Of a DNA stretch of 64,000 nucleotides, positions 7,591-15,923 are shown piece by piece (the first letter of the stretch is position 1; each line of letters starts with the position of its first letter). Position numbers and translations under genes: made by a program. The notes under the pieces are model-generated. The model worked only from the letters and a program-made list of their open reading frames with translations, was not told the origin of the DNA and made no database searches. Source of the stretch: Geomonas sp. Red32 (GTDB lineage: Bacteria > Desulfobacterota > Desulfuromonadia > Geobacterales > Geobacteraceae); NCBI RefSeq assembly GCF_023652955.1, contig NZ_JAKLOY010000006.1:248001-312000 (forward strand), given 5' to 3'.

Positions 7591-8856
7591 ATGGACATCT
7601 TGGCATTAAACTGCGGAAGTTCTTCTGTAAAATACCAGTTGTTTGATTGGGATAAAAAAGTGGTTGTTGCCAAGGGAATGGTGGAGAGGGTCGTTGTCGG
7701 CGACTCCTTTATCCTCCACGAGGTCCCTGGCCGGGAGACTTACCGCGAGAATTCCGACTGCCCGGACCATACGGTCGCCGTCGATCTCATCCTCAGGACC
7801 CTGACCTCTCCGACTCACGGCGTTCTCAAGGATATCAAGCAGATCTCCGCCGTCGGCCATCGCGTCGTGCATGGCGGGGAGAAGTTCACCTGCTCCGTGC
7901 TGATCGACAAAGAGGTGCTCGACGCGGTCACCGAGGTACAGCACCTCGCCCCGCTGCACAATCCCCCCAACATCGCTGGGATCATGGGTGCCCTGGAAGT
8001 TCTTCCGGACGTGCCGCAGGTCGCCATCTTCGATACCGCGTTCCATCAGACCATGCCGGAACACGCCTTCCTCTATCCGCTTCCCTACGAATGGTACGAG
8101 AAATACGGCGTCCGCCGTTACGGATTCCACGGCACTTCGCACCTTTACGTCTCCAAGCGCGCCGCTGCGCTGCTCGGGAAACCGGCCAATGAGTGCAACC
8201 TGATCACCATGCACATCGGCAACGGTGTGTCCCACTGTGCTATCAAGAACGGGGTTTCCGTAGACACCACCATGGGGCTCACGCCGCTGGAAGGCGCCAT
8301 GATGGGTACCCGCTGCGGCGACATCGATCCTGCCATCCCGGCCTTCATGATGCAGAAGGAGAACCTCTCCGCCAAGGAGATCGACTCCATCCTCAACAAG
8401 AAGAGCGGCGTGCTCGGTATCACCGGCCGCTTTACCGACCGTCGCGACGTCATCGAGAACGCCGAAGCCGGTGACCGTCTTTGCGCCCTTGCCCTCGACA
8501 TCGAGGCCTACCGGCTCAAGAAGTACATCGGGACCTACATGGCGGCCATCGGCAAGCTCGACGCCGTCATCTTCACCGCCGGCGTGGGTGAGATGGGGGC
8601 TCCGATCCGCGAGAGGGCGCTGCAGGGGCTCGATCATCTCGGCATCAAGCTCGACAAGGCGAGAAATGCCAGCGCCATGACCCGCAAGCGGGAGACCCTG
8701 ATCACCACCGACGATTCGCCGGTCAAGGTGTACGTCATCCCGACCGACGAGGAGCTGGTCTTCACCGAGGACGTGGCCGCCATCCTGGACGGCACCTACA
8801 CCGACCACATGCACTTCGAATACAGCTTTTCCAAACCCGAATTCGTCAGGAAGTAG
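7591..8856 (+). CDS. ackA: Acetate kinase
   Basis: A 421-residue cytoplasmic kinase interconverting acetate + ATP and acetyl phosphate + ADP. Family signatures: LALNCGSSSVKYQLFD at residues 4-19, AVGHRVVHGGEKF, the YGFHGTSHLYVS segment near 178-189 with the catalytic His, and MTPLEGAMMGTRCGDIDP-like residues near 230-247. The length is slightly above the common 400, with a short extension at the C-terminus. In Geobacter-type metabolism the AckA-Pta route activates acetate to acetyl-CoA. The phosphotransacetylase gene lies just downstream but on the opposite strand, so the two are not an operon here. It has its own promoter at 7488 and terminator at 8876. Confidence 0.97.
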   Translation: MDILALNCGSSSVKYQLFDWDKKVVVAKGMVERVVVGDSFILHEVPGRETYRENSDCPDHTVAVDLILRTLTSPTHGVLKDIKQISAVGHRVVHGGEKFTCSVLIDKEVLDAVTEVQHLAPLHNPPNIAGIMGALEVLPDVPQVAIFDTAFHQTMPEHAFLYPLPYEWYEKYGVRRYGFHGTSHLYVSKRAAALLGKPANECNLITMHIGNGVSHCAIKNGVSVDTTMGLTPLEGAMMGTRCGDIDPAIPAFMMQKENLSAKEIDSILNKKSGVLGITGRFTDRRDVIENAEAGDRLCALALDIEAYRLKKYIGTYMAAIGKLDAVIFTAGVGEMGAPIRERALQGLDHLGIKLDKARNASAMTRKRETLITTDDSPVKVYVIPTDEELVFTEDVAAILDGTYTDHMHFEYSFSKPEFVRK

Positions 8857-8875
8857 GGGAGGGGAGCAAGCAGTG

Positions 8876-8912
8876 AAAAAGGCCGGTGGGGATATCTCGC
8901 CGGCCTTTTTTT
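8876..8912 (+). terminator. Rho-independent terminator of ackA
   Basis: Stem AAAAAGGCCGG / CCGGCCTTTTT around TGGGGATATCTCG, ending in seven T, 20 bp after the ackA stop. Confidence 0.88.
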
Positions 8913-8945
8913 GTCCGTTGGTCAGGTTATCGGACCCGGCGCAAG

Positions 8946-8977
8946 AAAGGCCGGCGGGGTTACCCCTGCCGGCCTTT
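8946..8977 (-). terminator. Hairpin terminator downstream of pta
   Basis: Stem AAAGGCCGGC / GCCGGCCTTT extended by GGGG/CCCC, lying 38 bp beyond the pta stop on the minus strand. Read on the minus strand it ends in CTTTCTT, a moderate T-run. It shares the GGCCGG core with the neighbouring ackA terminator. Confidence 0.65.
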
Positions 8978-9015
8978 GCTCTGCTCGTGTTGGTGAGGGT
9001 GGGGGGAGCGGTCTG

Positions 9016-10017
9016 CTACCCCTGGGCCTGCACCGCCGTGATGGCTGTCACGTCGACGATGTCCTGGACGGAGCAGCCGCGGGAGAGGTCGTTGACCGGC
9101 TTGCCGAGACCCTGGATGACCGGGCCGATGGCGGCGGCGCCGGCCAAGCGCTCGACCAGCTTGTACGCGATGTTGCCGGCGTCGAGGTCCGGGAAGACGA
9201 GGACGTTGGCCTGGCCTGCGACCGGGCTCCCCGGGGCCTTCTTGCCGCCCACGGCGGGAATCAGCGCGGCGTCGGCCTGCAGTTCGCCGTCGATGTTGAG
9301 GTTGGGATCCATCCCCTTGGCGATCTCGAGGGCCTTGAGGACCTTGTCGGCATCGGCGTGCTTGGCGCTTCCCTTGGTGGAGAAGGAGAGCATGGCGACC
9401 CGGGCGGGAACGTCGAGGAACGCGGTGCAGTTCTTGGCGGTTGCCACGGCGATCTCGGCCAGCGCCTGGGCGTCCGGGTTCGGGTTCACGGCGCAGTCGG
9501 CAAAGAGGATGACGCCGTTCTCGCCGAACTGCGGGGTCTTGGTGGCCATCAGGAAGAAGGAGGAGACGGTCTTGATGCCGGGTGCCGGGCCGACGGTCTG
9601 GAAGGCCGCCCTCAGCACGTCGCCGGTGGTGCCGGTGGCGCCGGCCACTTCACCGTCGGCGTCGCCTTCGCGTACCATCATGCCGGCGAAATAGAGGTTA
9701 TCGGCGGCGGTCAGCAGTTCGCGTGCCTGCTCGGCGGTCAGCCCCTTGGACTTCCGCAGCTCGACCAGTTTCTCGATGTAGCCGTTTAGCTTGGAGGAGG
9801 TGGCCGGTTCGACGATCTCGACGCCGGCGGGGTTGATACCCTTCGCGGCGCAGGCCGCTTTCAGGGTTTCGGGGTTGCCTAGAAGTATAATTTTTGCCAA
9901 ACCTTGTTCGACAATCTGCTGGGCAGCAAAAAGCATTCTCTCGTCGTAACTTTCCGGCAGCACTACGGTTTTAAGCTGTTTCCGAGCCTTGTCTTTGATC
10001 AGCTCTATCAACGACAT
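9016..10017 (-). CDS. pta: Phosphate acetyltransferase
   Basis: A 333-residue enzyme, the short single-domain form without the DRTGG/AAA-like N-terminal extension. It interconverts acetyl-CoA + phosphate and acetyl phosphate + CoA. Seen: [14 protein letters not shown] near the N-terminus, [18 protein letters not shown] with the conserved Asn and Tyr, and the C-terminal [18 protein letters not shown] motif. It works with acetate kinase encoded convergently at 7591. ATG at 10015-10017 follows GGAGGGG. The C-terminus ends [11 protein letters not shown], normal for the family. The two genes meet at the terminator pair 8876-8977. Confidence 0.95.
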   Translation of the reverse strand: MSLIELIKDKARKQLKTVVLPESYDERMLFAAQQIVEQGLAKIILLGNPETLKAACAAKGINPAGVEIVEPATSSKLNGYIEKLVELRKSKGLTAEQARELLTAADNLYFAGMMVREGDADGEVAGATGTTGDVLRAAFQTVGPAPGIKTVSSFFLMATKTPQFGENGVILFADCAVNPNPDAQALAEIAVATAKNCTAFLDVPARVAMLSFSTKGSAKHADADKVLKALEIAKGMDPNLNIDGELQADAALIPAVGGKKAPGSPVAGQANVLVFPDLDAGNIAYKLVERLAGAAAIGPVIQGLGKPVNDLSRGCSVQDIVDVTAITAVQAQG

Positions 10018-10091
10018 ATATCCCCTCCGCTTGGATTTAAAACCACGTTCCGGTTATAACCTACCAACCTGTTCCGGTCAACAGAAAAGGG

Positions 10092-10577
10092 TCAGCTCCC
10101 GCACTCGGCGGGGTCTCCCTGGATCTTGTCGACCGCATGGGGAATCGCCGCCCAGACGAATCCGAGGCACTCGGTGGCCCCTTTTGGGCTCCCCGGAAGG
10201 TTGACGATCAGGGTGGTTTTCCGGATGCCGGCCACCGCCCGCGAAATGATGGCGTGGGGGGTCTTTTTGAGGCTCTCCATCCGCATGACCTCGCCGAAGC
10301 CGGGGAGGATGCGGTCGAGGATCCGCTCGGTGGATTCGGGGGTTACGTCTCTGGGGGATACCCCGGTCCCGCCGGTGGTAAGGATGAGTTGGTAGCGTCC
10401 GGAATCGGCCCATCCGGTGAGGCGCTCGGAGATGAGCTCGGATTCGTCCGGGATCACCTCCACGGTGGCGACCGTCACCCCCCGCTCCTCCAGCCAGAGC
10501 TTGAGCGCGGGTCCGCTTCCGTCCAGGCGCTCACCGGTGGAGCAGCGGTCGCTTAAGGTAAGGATGGCAGCTATCAT
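10092..10577 (-). CDS. mog: Molybdopterin adenylyltransferase (Mog/MoaB family)
   Basis: A 161-residue protein of the MogA/MoaB fold, which adenylates molybdopterin before metal insertion by MoeA. The family signature LILTTGGTGVSPRDVTPE is at about residues 66-83, followed by SRAVAGIRKTTLIVNLPGSPKGA near 112-134. The ATG at 10577 is chosen because GAAGGAGA precedes it; longer in-frame extensions have no ribosome site. It is the last gene of a minus-strand run moeA-moaC-mog, 34 bp after moaC. MogA and MoaB cannot be separated with certainty by eye. Confidence 0.9.
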   Translation of the reverse strand: MIAAILTLSDRCSTGERLDGSGPALKLWLEERGVTVATVEVIPDESELISERLTGWADSGRYQLILTTGGTGVSPRDVTPESTERILDRILPGFGEVMRMESLKKTPHAIISRAVAGIRKTTLIVNLPGSPKGATECLGFVWAAIPHAVDKIQGDPAECGS

Positions 10578-10611
10578 GATCTTCTCCTTCGGGGAGCACC
10601 TCCCCGGATCT

Positions 10612-11091
10612 TCACTCCGTGGAACGTTGGTATACGCCGCTCTTGCCACCTTCCTTGTAGAGGAGGGCGATATCCGAGATGACGATCCCCTTGTCGGTCC
10701 CTTTGCACATGTCGTAGACGGTGAGAGCGGCTACGGTGGCGGAGGTCATGGCCTCCATCTCCACGCCGGTCCGCTCGAAGGCCCTGACCGTGGCCTTGAC
10801 CTCGATCCTCCCCGCCTCGGCGTCCAGGGAAAAGTCGATGGCCGCGTGATGGATGGCGAGCGGGTGGGAGAGGGGGATCAGCTCCGGAGTCTTCTTGGCG
10901 GCCGCGATCCCCGCGATGCGGGCGACCCCCAGAACGTCTCCTTTGGCGACCCTCCCTTCCACGATGGAACGGACCGTCTCCGGTTTAAGGGTGAGGACGG
11001 CACCGGCCACCGCGGTACGCATGGTGGGCGTCTTGGCGCTGACGTCGACCATGATGGCGTTTCCTGCTTCGTCGAAATGATTGAAGGACAT
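10612..11091 (-). CDS. moaC: Cyclic pyranopterin monophosphate synthase
   Basis: A 159-residue protein that, with MoaA, converts GTP to cyclic pyranopterin monophosphate, the first Moco intermediate. Visible signatures: MSFNHFDEAGNAIMVDVSAK at the N-terminus, KGDVLGVARIAGIAAAKKTPELIPLSHPL in the middle, and GVEMEAMTSATVAALTVYDMCK near residue 115, containing the conserved MEAL/MEAM-T-x-V stretch. The length is normal. It abuts the stop of moeA with no gap (moeA ends at 11092), indicating translational coupling. Confidence 0.96.
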   Translation of the reverse strand: MSFNHFDEAGNAIMVDVSAKTPTMRTAVAGAVLTLKPETVRSIVEGRVAKGDVLGVARIAGIAAAKKTPELIPLSHPLAIHHAAIDFSLDAEAGRIEVKATVRAFERTGVEMEAMTSATVAALTVYDMCKGTDKGIVISDIALLYKEGGKSGVYQRSTE

Positions 11092-12303
11092 CTAACTCTC
11101 CATGTCGAGTGAGTTGTCGAGGAGGTGAAGATCAACCTCCTCGCCGGCGGTGAAGTCGGTCCGCTCCGCCGGAAGGAGCGCCAGTGCGTTGCACCGGAGC
11201 ATGGTCTTGATGGTTCCGCTTTTCTGGCTTCCCGCCGTGGTGGCGAGGTAGCGGCCGTTTTCCACGGTGACCGCCACCCGGAGAAAGTGCAGGGTTCCCG
11301 GCTTCATGCGCACCGGTTCCGATAGAAATCCCTTCACTCTCCGGCGAAACGGCTTGCCATGGCCGAGCATCTTCAAAAGGGCCGGCCGGACGAACTCCTC
11401 GAAGGTGATCATGGTGGCCACCGGGTTGCCGGGGAGGGAGAAGACCGGGACGGCCTCTTTGGTGCCGAAGGCCATCGGCCCTCCGGGCTTCACGCCTACC
11501 TTCCAGATTTCCTCCACCACACCAAGCTTCTTGAGGGCGGAGCGCACCAGGTCGCGGTCGCCGGCGGAAACTCCCGCCGAGGTGATGAGGACGTCGGCCT
11601 TCAGCCCCTCGGCCAAAAGATCGAGATGGCTCTCCATGGTATCGCGGGCGATCCCGAGCAGCAGGGGCTCGGCGCCGCAGAGCCGTACCGCCGCCGCCAC
11701 TGCCAGGATGTTGCTGTTGATGATCTGGCCGTAGGCAGGCTGGGTCCCCAGTTCGACGAGTTCGTCGCCGGTGGAGATGATGGCCACCCTGGGGCGGCGG
11801 TAGACCGGGACCATGGCCGCCGAGAAGGAGGCCAGAAGGCTCACCTGGGGCGGGCCGATTACCGTCCCTGCCGTAATGGCGTTGCTGCCGGCTGCCACGT
11901 CCTCGCCCCGGACCCTGACGTTGGCCCCCTTGACGCAGCCCCTCAGAAGCGTAACCACTCCCTCACCGGAGTGAGTTTCTTCATGGGGGACGACCGAGTC
12001 GGCGCCGGGCGGGATAGGCGCTCCCGTCATGATGCGCGCGGCGCACCCGTTTTCCAGGGGAGCTCCCGGAGTCACCCCGGCAGGAAGGAATGAGGTCACC
12101 TTGAGCGTGGTGCCGGGAGCGCACTCCTCGGCCCTGACCGCGAAGCCGTCCATGGCGGAATTGTCCCAGGCTGGAATGTCCCACGGAGCGGTAAAATCGG
12201 CGGCCAGGATCCTTCCCACCGCATCCATCAGCGGGACGCGCTCCACTCCGATGGGAGCTACCTTGGACAGGATGGTCGCCCTGGCTTCTTCGTAGGTACT
12301 CAT
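11092..12303 (-). CDS. moeA: Molybdopterin molybdenumtransferase
   Basis: A 403-residue enzyme that inserts molybdate (or tungstate) into adenylated molybdopterin. Domains in order: the N-terminal MoeA-N region with PWDIPAWDNSAMDGFAVR near residues 48-65, the MoCF-binding domain with RPRVAIISTGDELVELG and ITSAGVSAGDRDLV, FSLPGNPVATMITFEEFVRP, and the C-terminal beta-barrel domain (TLHFLRVAV, ATTAGSQKSGTIKTM). ATG at 12301-12303 is used; the open frame extends further upstream but the homologous start is here. It is the first gene of the moeA-moaC-mog run and is divergent from moaA. Confidence 0.96.
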   Translation of the reverse strand: MSTYEEARATILSKVAPIGVERVPLMDAVGRILAADFTAPWDIPAWDNSAMDGFAVRAEECAPGTTLKVTSFLPAGVTPGAPLENGCAARIMTGAPIPPGADSVVPHEETHSGEGVVTLLRGCVKGANVRVRGEDVAAGSNAITAGTVIGPPQVSLLASFSAAMVPVYRRPRVAIISTGDELVELGTQPAYGQIINSNILAVAAAVRLCGAEPLLLGIARDTMESHLDLLAEGLKADVLITSAGVSAGDRDLVRSALKKLGVVEEIWKVGVKPGGPMAFGTKEAVPVFSLPGNPVATMITFEEFVRPALLKMLGHGKPFRRRVKGFLSEPVRMKPGTLHFLRVAVTVENGRYLATTAGSQKSGTIKTMLRCNALALLPAERTDFTAGEEVDLHLLDNSLDMES

Positions 12304-12519
12304 GGAATCCCTGTGCTTTGCCCCTTCACTCTCACGAGGAATGGGGGCGAATGGTATCATCGGAAAGGGATAGCACACCGGATGGGATTAGACAATTACT
12401 TTGCCCTCAATGATTATTGCTCGCACATGATATCTCCATTGCCTCGCTGGACAGAAAAAGGTATCTTTGAGAACGAATTTCTTCATCCCCGCGGATCTGT
12501 CTCCAGCAGGATCATCTTC

Positions 12520-13500
12520 ATGGCTCTTATAGATACCTTCGGCAGGCGCATCAACTACCTCCGCCTCTCCGTCACCGATCGCTGCAATTTCAGATGCACG
12601 TATTGCATGCCGGCCGGTGGCGTCGAAAAGCTTTCCCACTGCGACATCCTTTCCTATGCCGATCTTTTGAGGATCTCCACCCAGGCGGTGGCGGCCGGCA
12701 TAGAGAAAATCCGGGTTACCGGCGGCGAGCCGCTGGTGAGAAAGGGAATCGTCCAATTCCTCGCCCTTTTGTCCCAGTTGCCGGGTCTTAAGGAGCTGGT
12801 GCTGACCACGAACGGTCTGCTCCTCCCCGAAATGGCCCAGGGGCTTTGGGATGCCGGGGTCCAGCGGCTCAACATAAGCCTCGATTCCTTGAATCCCGAG
12901 ACCTTTGCCAGGGTCACCCGCGGCGGCGATCTGCAAAGGGTCCTCGACGGGATTAGGGTGGCCGAAGAGGTGGGCTTCCCCCCCCACAAGATCAACGTGG
13001 TGGTCATGCGCGGGGTAAACGACAACGAGATCCTCGATTTCGCCCGGCTGACCCTCGAGCGCCCCTACTCGGTTCGCTTCATCGAGTACATGCCGACCTC
13101 GGGGGATGGCGACTGGCGCGAGCTCTGCGTGCCGGGGAGCGAGATCATCGAACGGATCAGCCGGGAGTACCCGATCGAGGAAGGGGGAAGTTCCGCGCGT
13201 TCCGGTCCCTCCAGGAACTTCCGCGTGGTCGGTGGAAAGGGATCGCTTGGGATCATCACCCCCATGACCGGACATTTCTGCGATGCCTGCAACCGCCTCC
13301 GGGTGACCGCGTCGGGTATGGCCAAGAGTTGCCTCTTCTCGGGGAGCGGCGTCGATCTGCGCCCCTTCCTCGCCACCGGCGACGATGCCATCCTGCAGGC
13401 GGAGATCCGGCGGATCGTGGCAGGGAAGCCGGGACGCCACCAGATGGCGGAGAAGGGGGAGGACCCGGCCCCGTTCGCCATGTCAGGGGTCGGAGGGTAG
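12520..13500 (+). CDS. moaA: GTP 3',8-cyclase (radical SAM)
   Basis: A 326-residue radical SAM enzyme performing the first step of molybdenum cofactor synthesis with MoaC. The N-terminal cluster motif C-x3-C-x2-C is in DRCNFRCTYCMPAGG (residues 20-34). The second cluster uses CDACNRLRVTASGMAKSCLF near 256-275, and the chain ends with the functional double glycine (SGVGG). ITGGEP-type residues are present as VTGGEPLVRKG. ATG at 12520 matches homologous starts; the frame stays open upstream to 12313 without a convincing start. It is divergent from moeA, with 216 bp between them in which no canonical molybdenum-cofactor riboswitch was recognised. Confidence 0.96.
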   Translation: MALIDTFGRRINYLRLSVTDRCNFRCTYCMPAGGVEKLSHCDILSYADLLRISTQAVAAGIEKIRVTGGEPLVRKGIVQFLALLSQLPGLKELVLTTNGLLLPEMAQGLWDAGVQRLNISLDSLNPETFARVTRGGDLQRVLDGIRVAEEVGFPPHKINVVVMRGVNDNEILDFARLTLERPYSVRFIEYMPTSGDGDWRELCVPGSEIIERISREYPIEEGGSSARSGPSRNFRVVGGKGSLGIITPMTGHFCDACNRLRVTASGMAKSCLFSGSGVDLRPFLATGDDAILQAEIRRIVAGKPGRHQMAEKGEDPAPFAMSGVGG

Positions 13501-13517
13501 GCCGGTGTGCAGCCTGA

Positions 13518-13560
13518 TAAGACGGTAAGACGGTAAGACGGTAAACAGGTGGGCGGTAAG
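13518..13560. repeat. Short tandem repeat GACGGTAA/CAGGTGGG
   Basis: Four to five imperfect copies of an 8-9-mer (AAGACGGT x3, then AAACAGGT, GGGCGGTAAG) between moaA and the MOSC gene. A closely related run occurs at 41017-41048 behind the second dockerin gene, so this is a dispersed family rather than a chance run. Confidence 0.7.
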
Positions 13561-13596
13561 CCGCCGGTGCCGAGAAACAAACCAAGGAGCATCCAG

Positions 13597-14028
13597 ATGA
13601 AAGGTAAAGTGCTGGCGGTCAATGTCAGCGTCAATAAAGGGGAGCGGAAGACTCCCGTGGCGGAAGTAACCCTCCGGGAGGAGCACGGCATCGTCGGTGA
13701 CGCCCATGCTGGCGATTGGCATCGCCAGGTGAGCCTGCTCGCCATGGAGAGCATCGAGAAGATGAAGGCGCTCGGCCTCCAGGTGGGGGAGGGGGACTTC
13801 GCCGAAAACATCACCACCGAAGGGGTGGACCTGGTGCATCTCCCGCTGGGGACCCGTCTCACCCTCGGCGAGACCTTGCTGGAAGTGACCCAGATCGGCA
13901 AGGAATGTCATACCCGCTGCGCTATCTACTACCAGGCTGGCGACTGCGTCATGCCCAAGGAAGGGATCTTCGCCCGCGTCATCACCGGCGGCGTGGTCCG
14001 TCCGGGCGACGATGTGGTGGTTCAGTAA
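13597..14028 (+). CDS. MOSC-domain protein
   Basis: A 143-residue single-domain MOSC protein (Moco sulfurase C-terminal fold). Visible: VGDAHAGDWHRQVSLLA near residues 30-46, FAENITTEGVDLVHLPLGTRL near 67-87, the TQIGKECHTRCAIYYQAGDCVMPKEGIFARV segment with the conserved Cys near 107, and GGVVRPGDDV at the end. Stand-alone MOSC proteins are thought to deliver sulfur or handle molybdenum cofactor in carriers. Position directly after moaA supports a Moco role; the specific reaction is unknown. ATG at 13597 follows AAGGAG. Confidence 0.88.
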   Translation: MKGKVLAVNVSVNKGERKTPVAEVTLREEHGIVGDAHAGDWHRQVSLLAMESIEKMKALGLQVGEGDFAENITTEGVDLVHLPLGTRLTLGETLLEVTQIGKECHTRCAIYYQAGDCVMPKEGIFARVITGGVVRPGDDVVVQ

Positions 14029-14051
14029 GGTAATCTTCGAAAGGAGGGGAA

Positions 14052-14813
14052 ATGGAAAAGATCGTGATGATAACCGGCGCCTCGTCCGGTTTCGGGGCCG
14101 CCTGCGCCCGGGCCTTTGCCAAGGCCGGGTGCCGCCTGGTGCTCGCCGCCCGGCGCATGGAGATGCTGGAGCGGCTCAAAGAGGAACTGGGGCCTGAGGT
14201 GCCGGTCCACCTGGTCAAACTCGATGTCCGCAATAGAGACGCGGTTGAGACGGCCTTTGCCGGACTTCCCGGGGACTACCGGGAGATCGATCTCCTCGTC
14301 AACAACGCCGGTCTCGCCCTCGGTCTCGAACGGGCACAGGAGGCATCGCTCGACGACTGGGACGACATGGTGGACACCAACAACAAGGGGCTCATATATT
14401 GCACCCGTGCGGTCCTGCCGGGCATGGTGGCCCGTAACCGTGGCCATATCGTGAACATCGGGTCGGTGGCCGGCAACTGGCCCTATCCCGGGGGCAACGT
14501 CTACGGCGCCACCAAGGCCTTCGTGCAGCAGTTTTCCCGCAACCTGCGGGCCGACCTGCTCGGGACCGCGGTGAGGGTGACCAATATCGAGCCGGGGATG
14601 GCGGAAACCGAATTCTCCACGGTCCGCTTCAAGGGGGACGAGCAAAAGGCCCATCGGGTGTACCTAGGTACCGAGCCGCTCTTGGCTGAGGATGTGGCGG
14701 ATATCGTGGTGTGGGTCTCGTCGATGCCGGGGCGGGTCAACATCAACAGCATCGAGGTCATGTCGGTCAACCAAGCCTGGGGGCCACTGGCCGTGCATCG
14801 CCACGAAGGATAG
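14052..14813 (+). CDS. Short-chain dehydrogenase (YdfG-like)
   Basis: A 253-residue classical SDR. It has the cofactor motif TGASSGFG at residues 8-15, an Arg pair (AARRME) suited to NADP, NNAG near 86-89, and the catalytic Ser plus Tyr-x3-Lys in GSVAGNWPYPGGNVYGATKAF near 136-156. MAETEFSTVRFKGD and NINSIEVMSVNQAWGPL match the YdfG/serine 3-dehydrogenase subgroup, which reduces 3-hydroxy acids and malonic semialdehyde. Substrate here is unproven. It starts 23 bp after the MOSC gene behind AAAGGAGGGG, so is probably co-transcribed with it. Confidence 0.88.
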   Translation: MEKIVMITGASSGFGAACARAFAKAGCRLVLAARRMEMLERLKEELGPEVPVHLVKLDVRNRDAVETAFAGLPGDYREIDLLVNNAGLALGLERAQEASLDDWDDMVDTNNKGLIYCTRAVLPGMVARNRGHIVNIGSVAGNWPYPGGNVYGATKAFVQQFSRNLRADLLGTAVRVTNIEPGMAETEFSTVRFKGDEQKAHRVYLGTEPLLAEDVADIVVWVSSMPGRVNINSIEVMSVNQAWGPLAVHRHEG

Positions 14814-14852
14814 ACAAAGGTCCTTCTGGGACTCCGGGGACTCCTGGAATTC

Positions 14853-14952
14853 AGGTCCCCCCCCTTGTCAAAGGGGGGACAGGGGGGATTTGCCCCTCGC
14901 GGATCCAGAAGCAAATCCCCCTAAATCCCCCTTTAACAAGGGGGATTTTTTT
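14853..14952 (+). terminator. Repeat block ending in a rho-independent terminator
   Basis: After the dehydrogenase gene, a block CCCCCCTTGTCAAAGGGGGG repeats the common Geobacter-type CCCCC...GGGGG element. It is followed at 14923-14952 by AAATCCCCCTT-TAAC-AAGGGGGATTT running into seven T, a strong terminator for the upstream plus-strand unit. Confidence 0.75.
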
Positions 14953-14967
14953 ATTCCGATACCCCAA

Positions 14968-14995
14968 ACAAAAGCCCCCTCCCGGGGGAGGGGGC
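14968..14995 (-). terminator. Terminator of the DUF2795 gene
   Basis: On the minus strand, GCCCCCTCCC pairs with GGGAGGGGGC and is followed by TTTTGTTT. It lies 27 bp past the stop of the gene at 15022. Confidence 0.7.
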
Positions 14996-15021
14996 CATCT
15001 CGAGCCTATGCCGGTCACCGG

Positions 15022-15342
15022 TTAGTGGTGAGAGGACTTGCTGCCATGCGAGGATTTGCCCTGGCTCTGGCTCTGGCTGCGGCTCTGGCTTTGGCTGGAG
15101 CTTGATCTGCTTGAGCTGGAGCGGCTTTTGGATTCCTCTTCCTGGGGCTCGAAGCTTTTCATGACGTCAGCCATGCTGTTGTACTCTTTTTCCGGCATTT
15201 TCTGAATTTCGTCTATCACGACCTTCTCGGCGTGCAGTTGTTGGGCGTGTTTGATCAGGTCCTGCTTTTCGGCCGGGAAGTCGATCCCTTTAAGGTGTTT
15301 GGTCACATTGGCCGACGAAGCACCAGTTTCTCTTGTTGCCAT
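15022..15342 (-). CDS. DUF2795 protein with Ser/Gln/Arg-rich tail
   Basis: A 106-residue hydrophilic protein. Residues 12-66 (VTKHLKGIDFPAEKQDLIKHA through PEKEYNSMADVMKSF) match the DUF2795 fold, a small helical domain of unknown function. From residue 72 on, the chain is almost only Ser, Arg, Gln, Gly, His and Lys (SRSSSSRSSSSQSQSRSQSQ), encoded by a CTGGCT-type hexamer repeat. Such a tail could bind nucleic acid or metal through the His-rich end (SHGSKSSHH), but this is speculation. ATG at 15342 follows AAAGGAGG. A sigma54-like promoter lies upstream at 15395. No functional partner is adjacent. Confidence 0.75.
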   Translation of the reverse strand: MATRETGASSANVTKHLKGIDFPAEKQDLIKHAQQLHAEKVVIDEIQKMPEKEYNSMADVMKSFEPQEEESKSRSSSSRSSSSQSQSRSQSQSQGKSSHGSKSSHH

Positions 15343-15394
15343 AAGAACCTCCTTTTACTTCTCTCCAGCTTTTGCTTCCTATTTAATTGTAAGC

Positions 15395-15411
15395 TGCATA
15401 TATTCTGCCAG
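15395..15411 (-). promoter_or_regulatory. Candidate sigma54 promoter
   Basis: On the minus strand CTGGCAGAATATATGCA fits the -24/-12 pattern (TGGCA-N6-TGC with GG and GC 10 bp apart) with one mismatch in the TTGC box. It would give a leader of about 40 nt for the DUF2795 gene. Confidence 0.4.
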
Positions 15412-15520
15412 CAATTGAAAAACTAACATACTTCCATAGTTGCGGCATTATAATTAGCCTCTTGCTCTCTCTCCCATAATGATCATCCTTTTAACAAAGT
15501 ACTGCCAAAAGCTCCCCTGG

Positions 15521-15901
15521 TTACCTGAACTCTAACGAAACCACCAGCATGGCTGCCAAGCCTACCACCAGCCAGACGACGTAGTCGCCGATGTAGCCGG
15601 AGTGGATGGCCCGCAGCAGGCCGGTCAGCCGTTTCGCCGCCCCCTTGACTCCCCGTGCCCAGGGCTCCGGTACCGGGTACCTGTGGACCATGAAGGCTCC
15701 CTCCTGCCGCCGCCCGGCCAGGTGGAGGATGAGCGTCTTCAGCAGGAGCCAGCTCTCCGACAGCATCGCCACCGGTATCCGCCAGAGAAGGAGCAGCCAT
15801 ACCGGCTTGATGAGCACCGTCCTCTTGAACCGCCCGCCGAGGAGCCGGACCAGTAAGAGCGAGGCCGTAGCCGCCACGGCACCGACCACCGCCTCGCTCA
15901 C
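15521..15901 (-). CDS. Small inner-membrane protein, possibly MrpE/MnhE-like
   Basis: A 126-residue protein with GTG start. Hydrophobic segments lie at about residues 4-21, 31-59 and 107-121. The layout (membrane segments, then a short soluble domain with AAKRLTGLLRAIHSGYIGDYVVWL) resembles subunit E of Mrp-type Na+/H+ antiporters, where a comparable Ala-rich helix precedes a Pro-x-Tyr-Val-Val stretch. No other Mrp subunit is nearby, so an antiporter function is doubtful. The gene starts 22 bp after the glucosidase gene and is probably the third gene of that unit. Treat as a membrane protein of unknown role. Confidence 0.5.
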   Translation of the reverse strand: MSEAVVGAVAATASLLLVRLLGGRFKRTVLIKPVWLLLLWRIPVAMLSESWLLLKTLILHLAGRRQEGAFMVHRYPVPEPWARGVKGAAKRLTGLLRAIHSGYIGDYVVWLVVGLAAMLVVSLEFR

Positions 15902-15923
15902 GTTGACCTTCCCCGCCAGCGCA

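Noticed and set aside
7591..10017. ackA-pta operon
   Set aside because: The two genes are convergent with separate terminators, so they cannot be co-transcribed.
12304..12519. Molybdenum cofactor riboswitch upstream of moaA
   Set aside because: No matching conserved stems could be recognised in the 216-bp leader.
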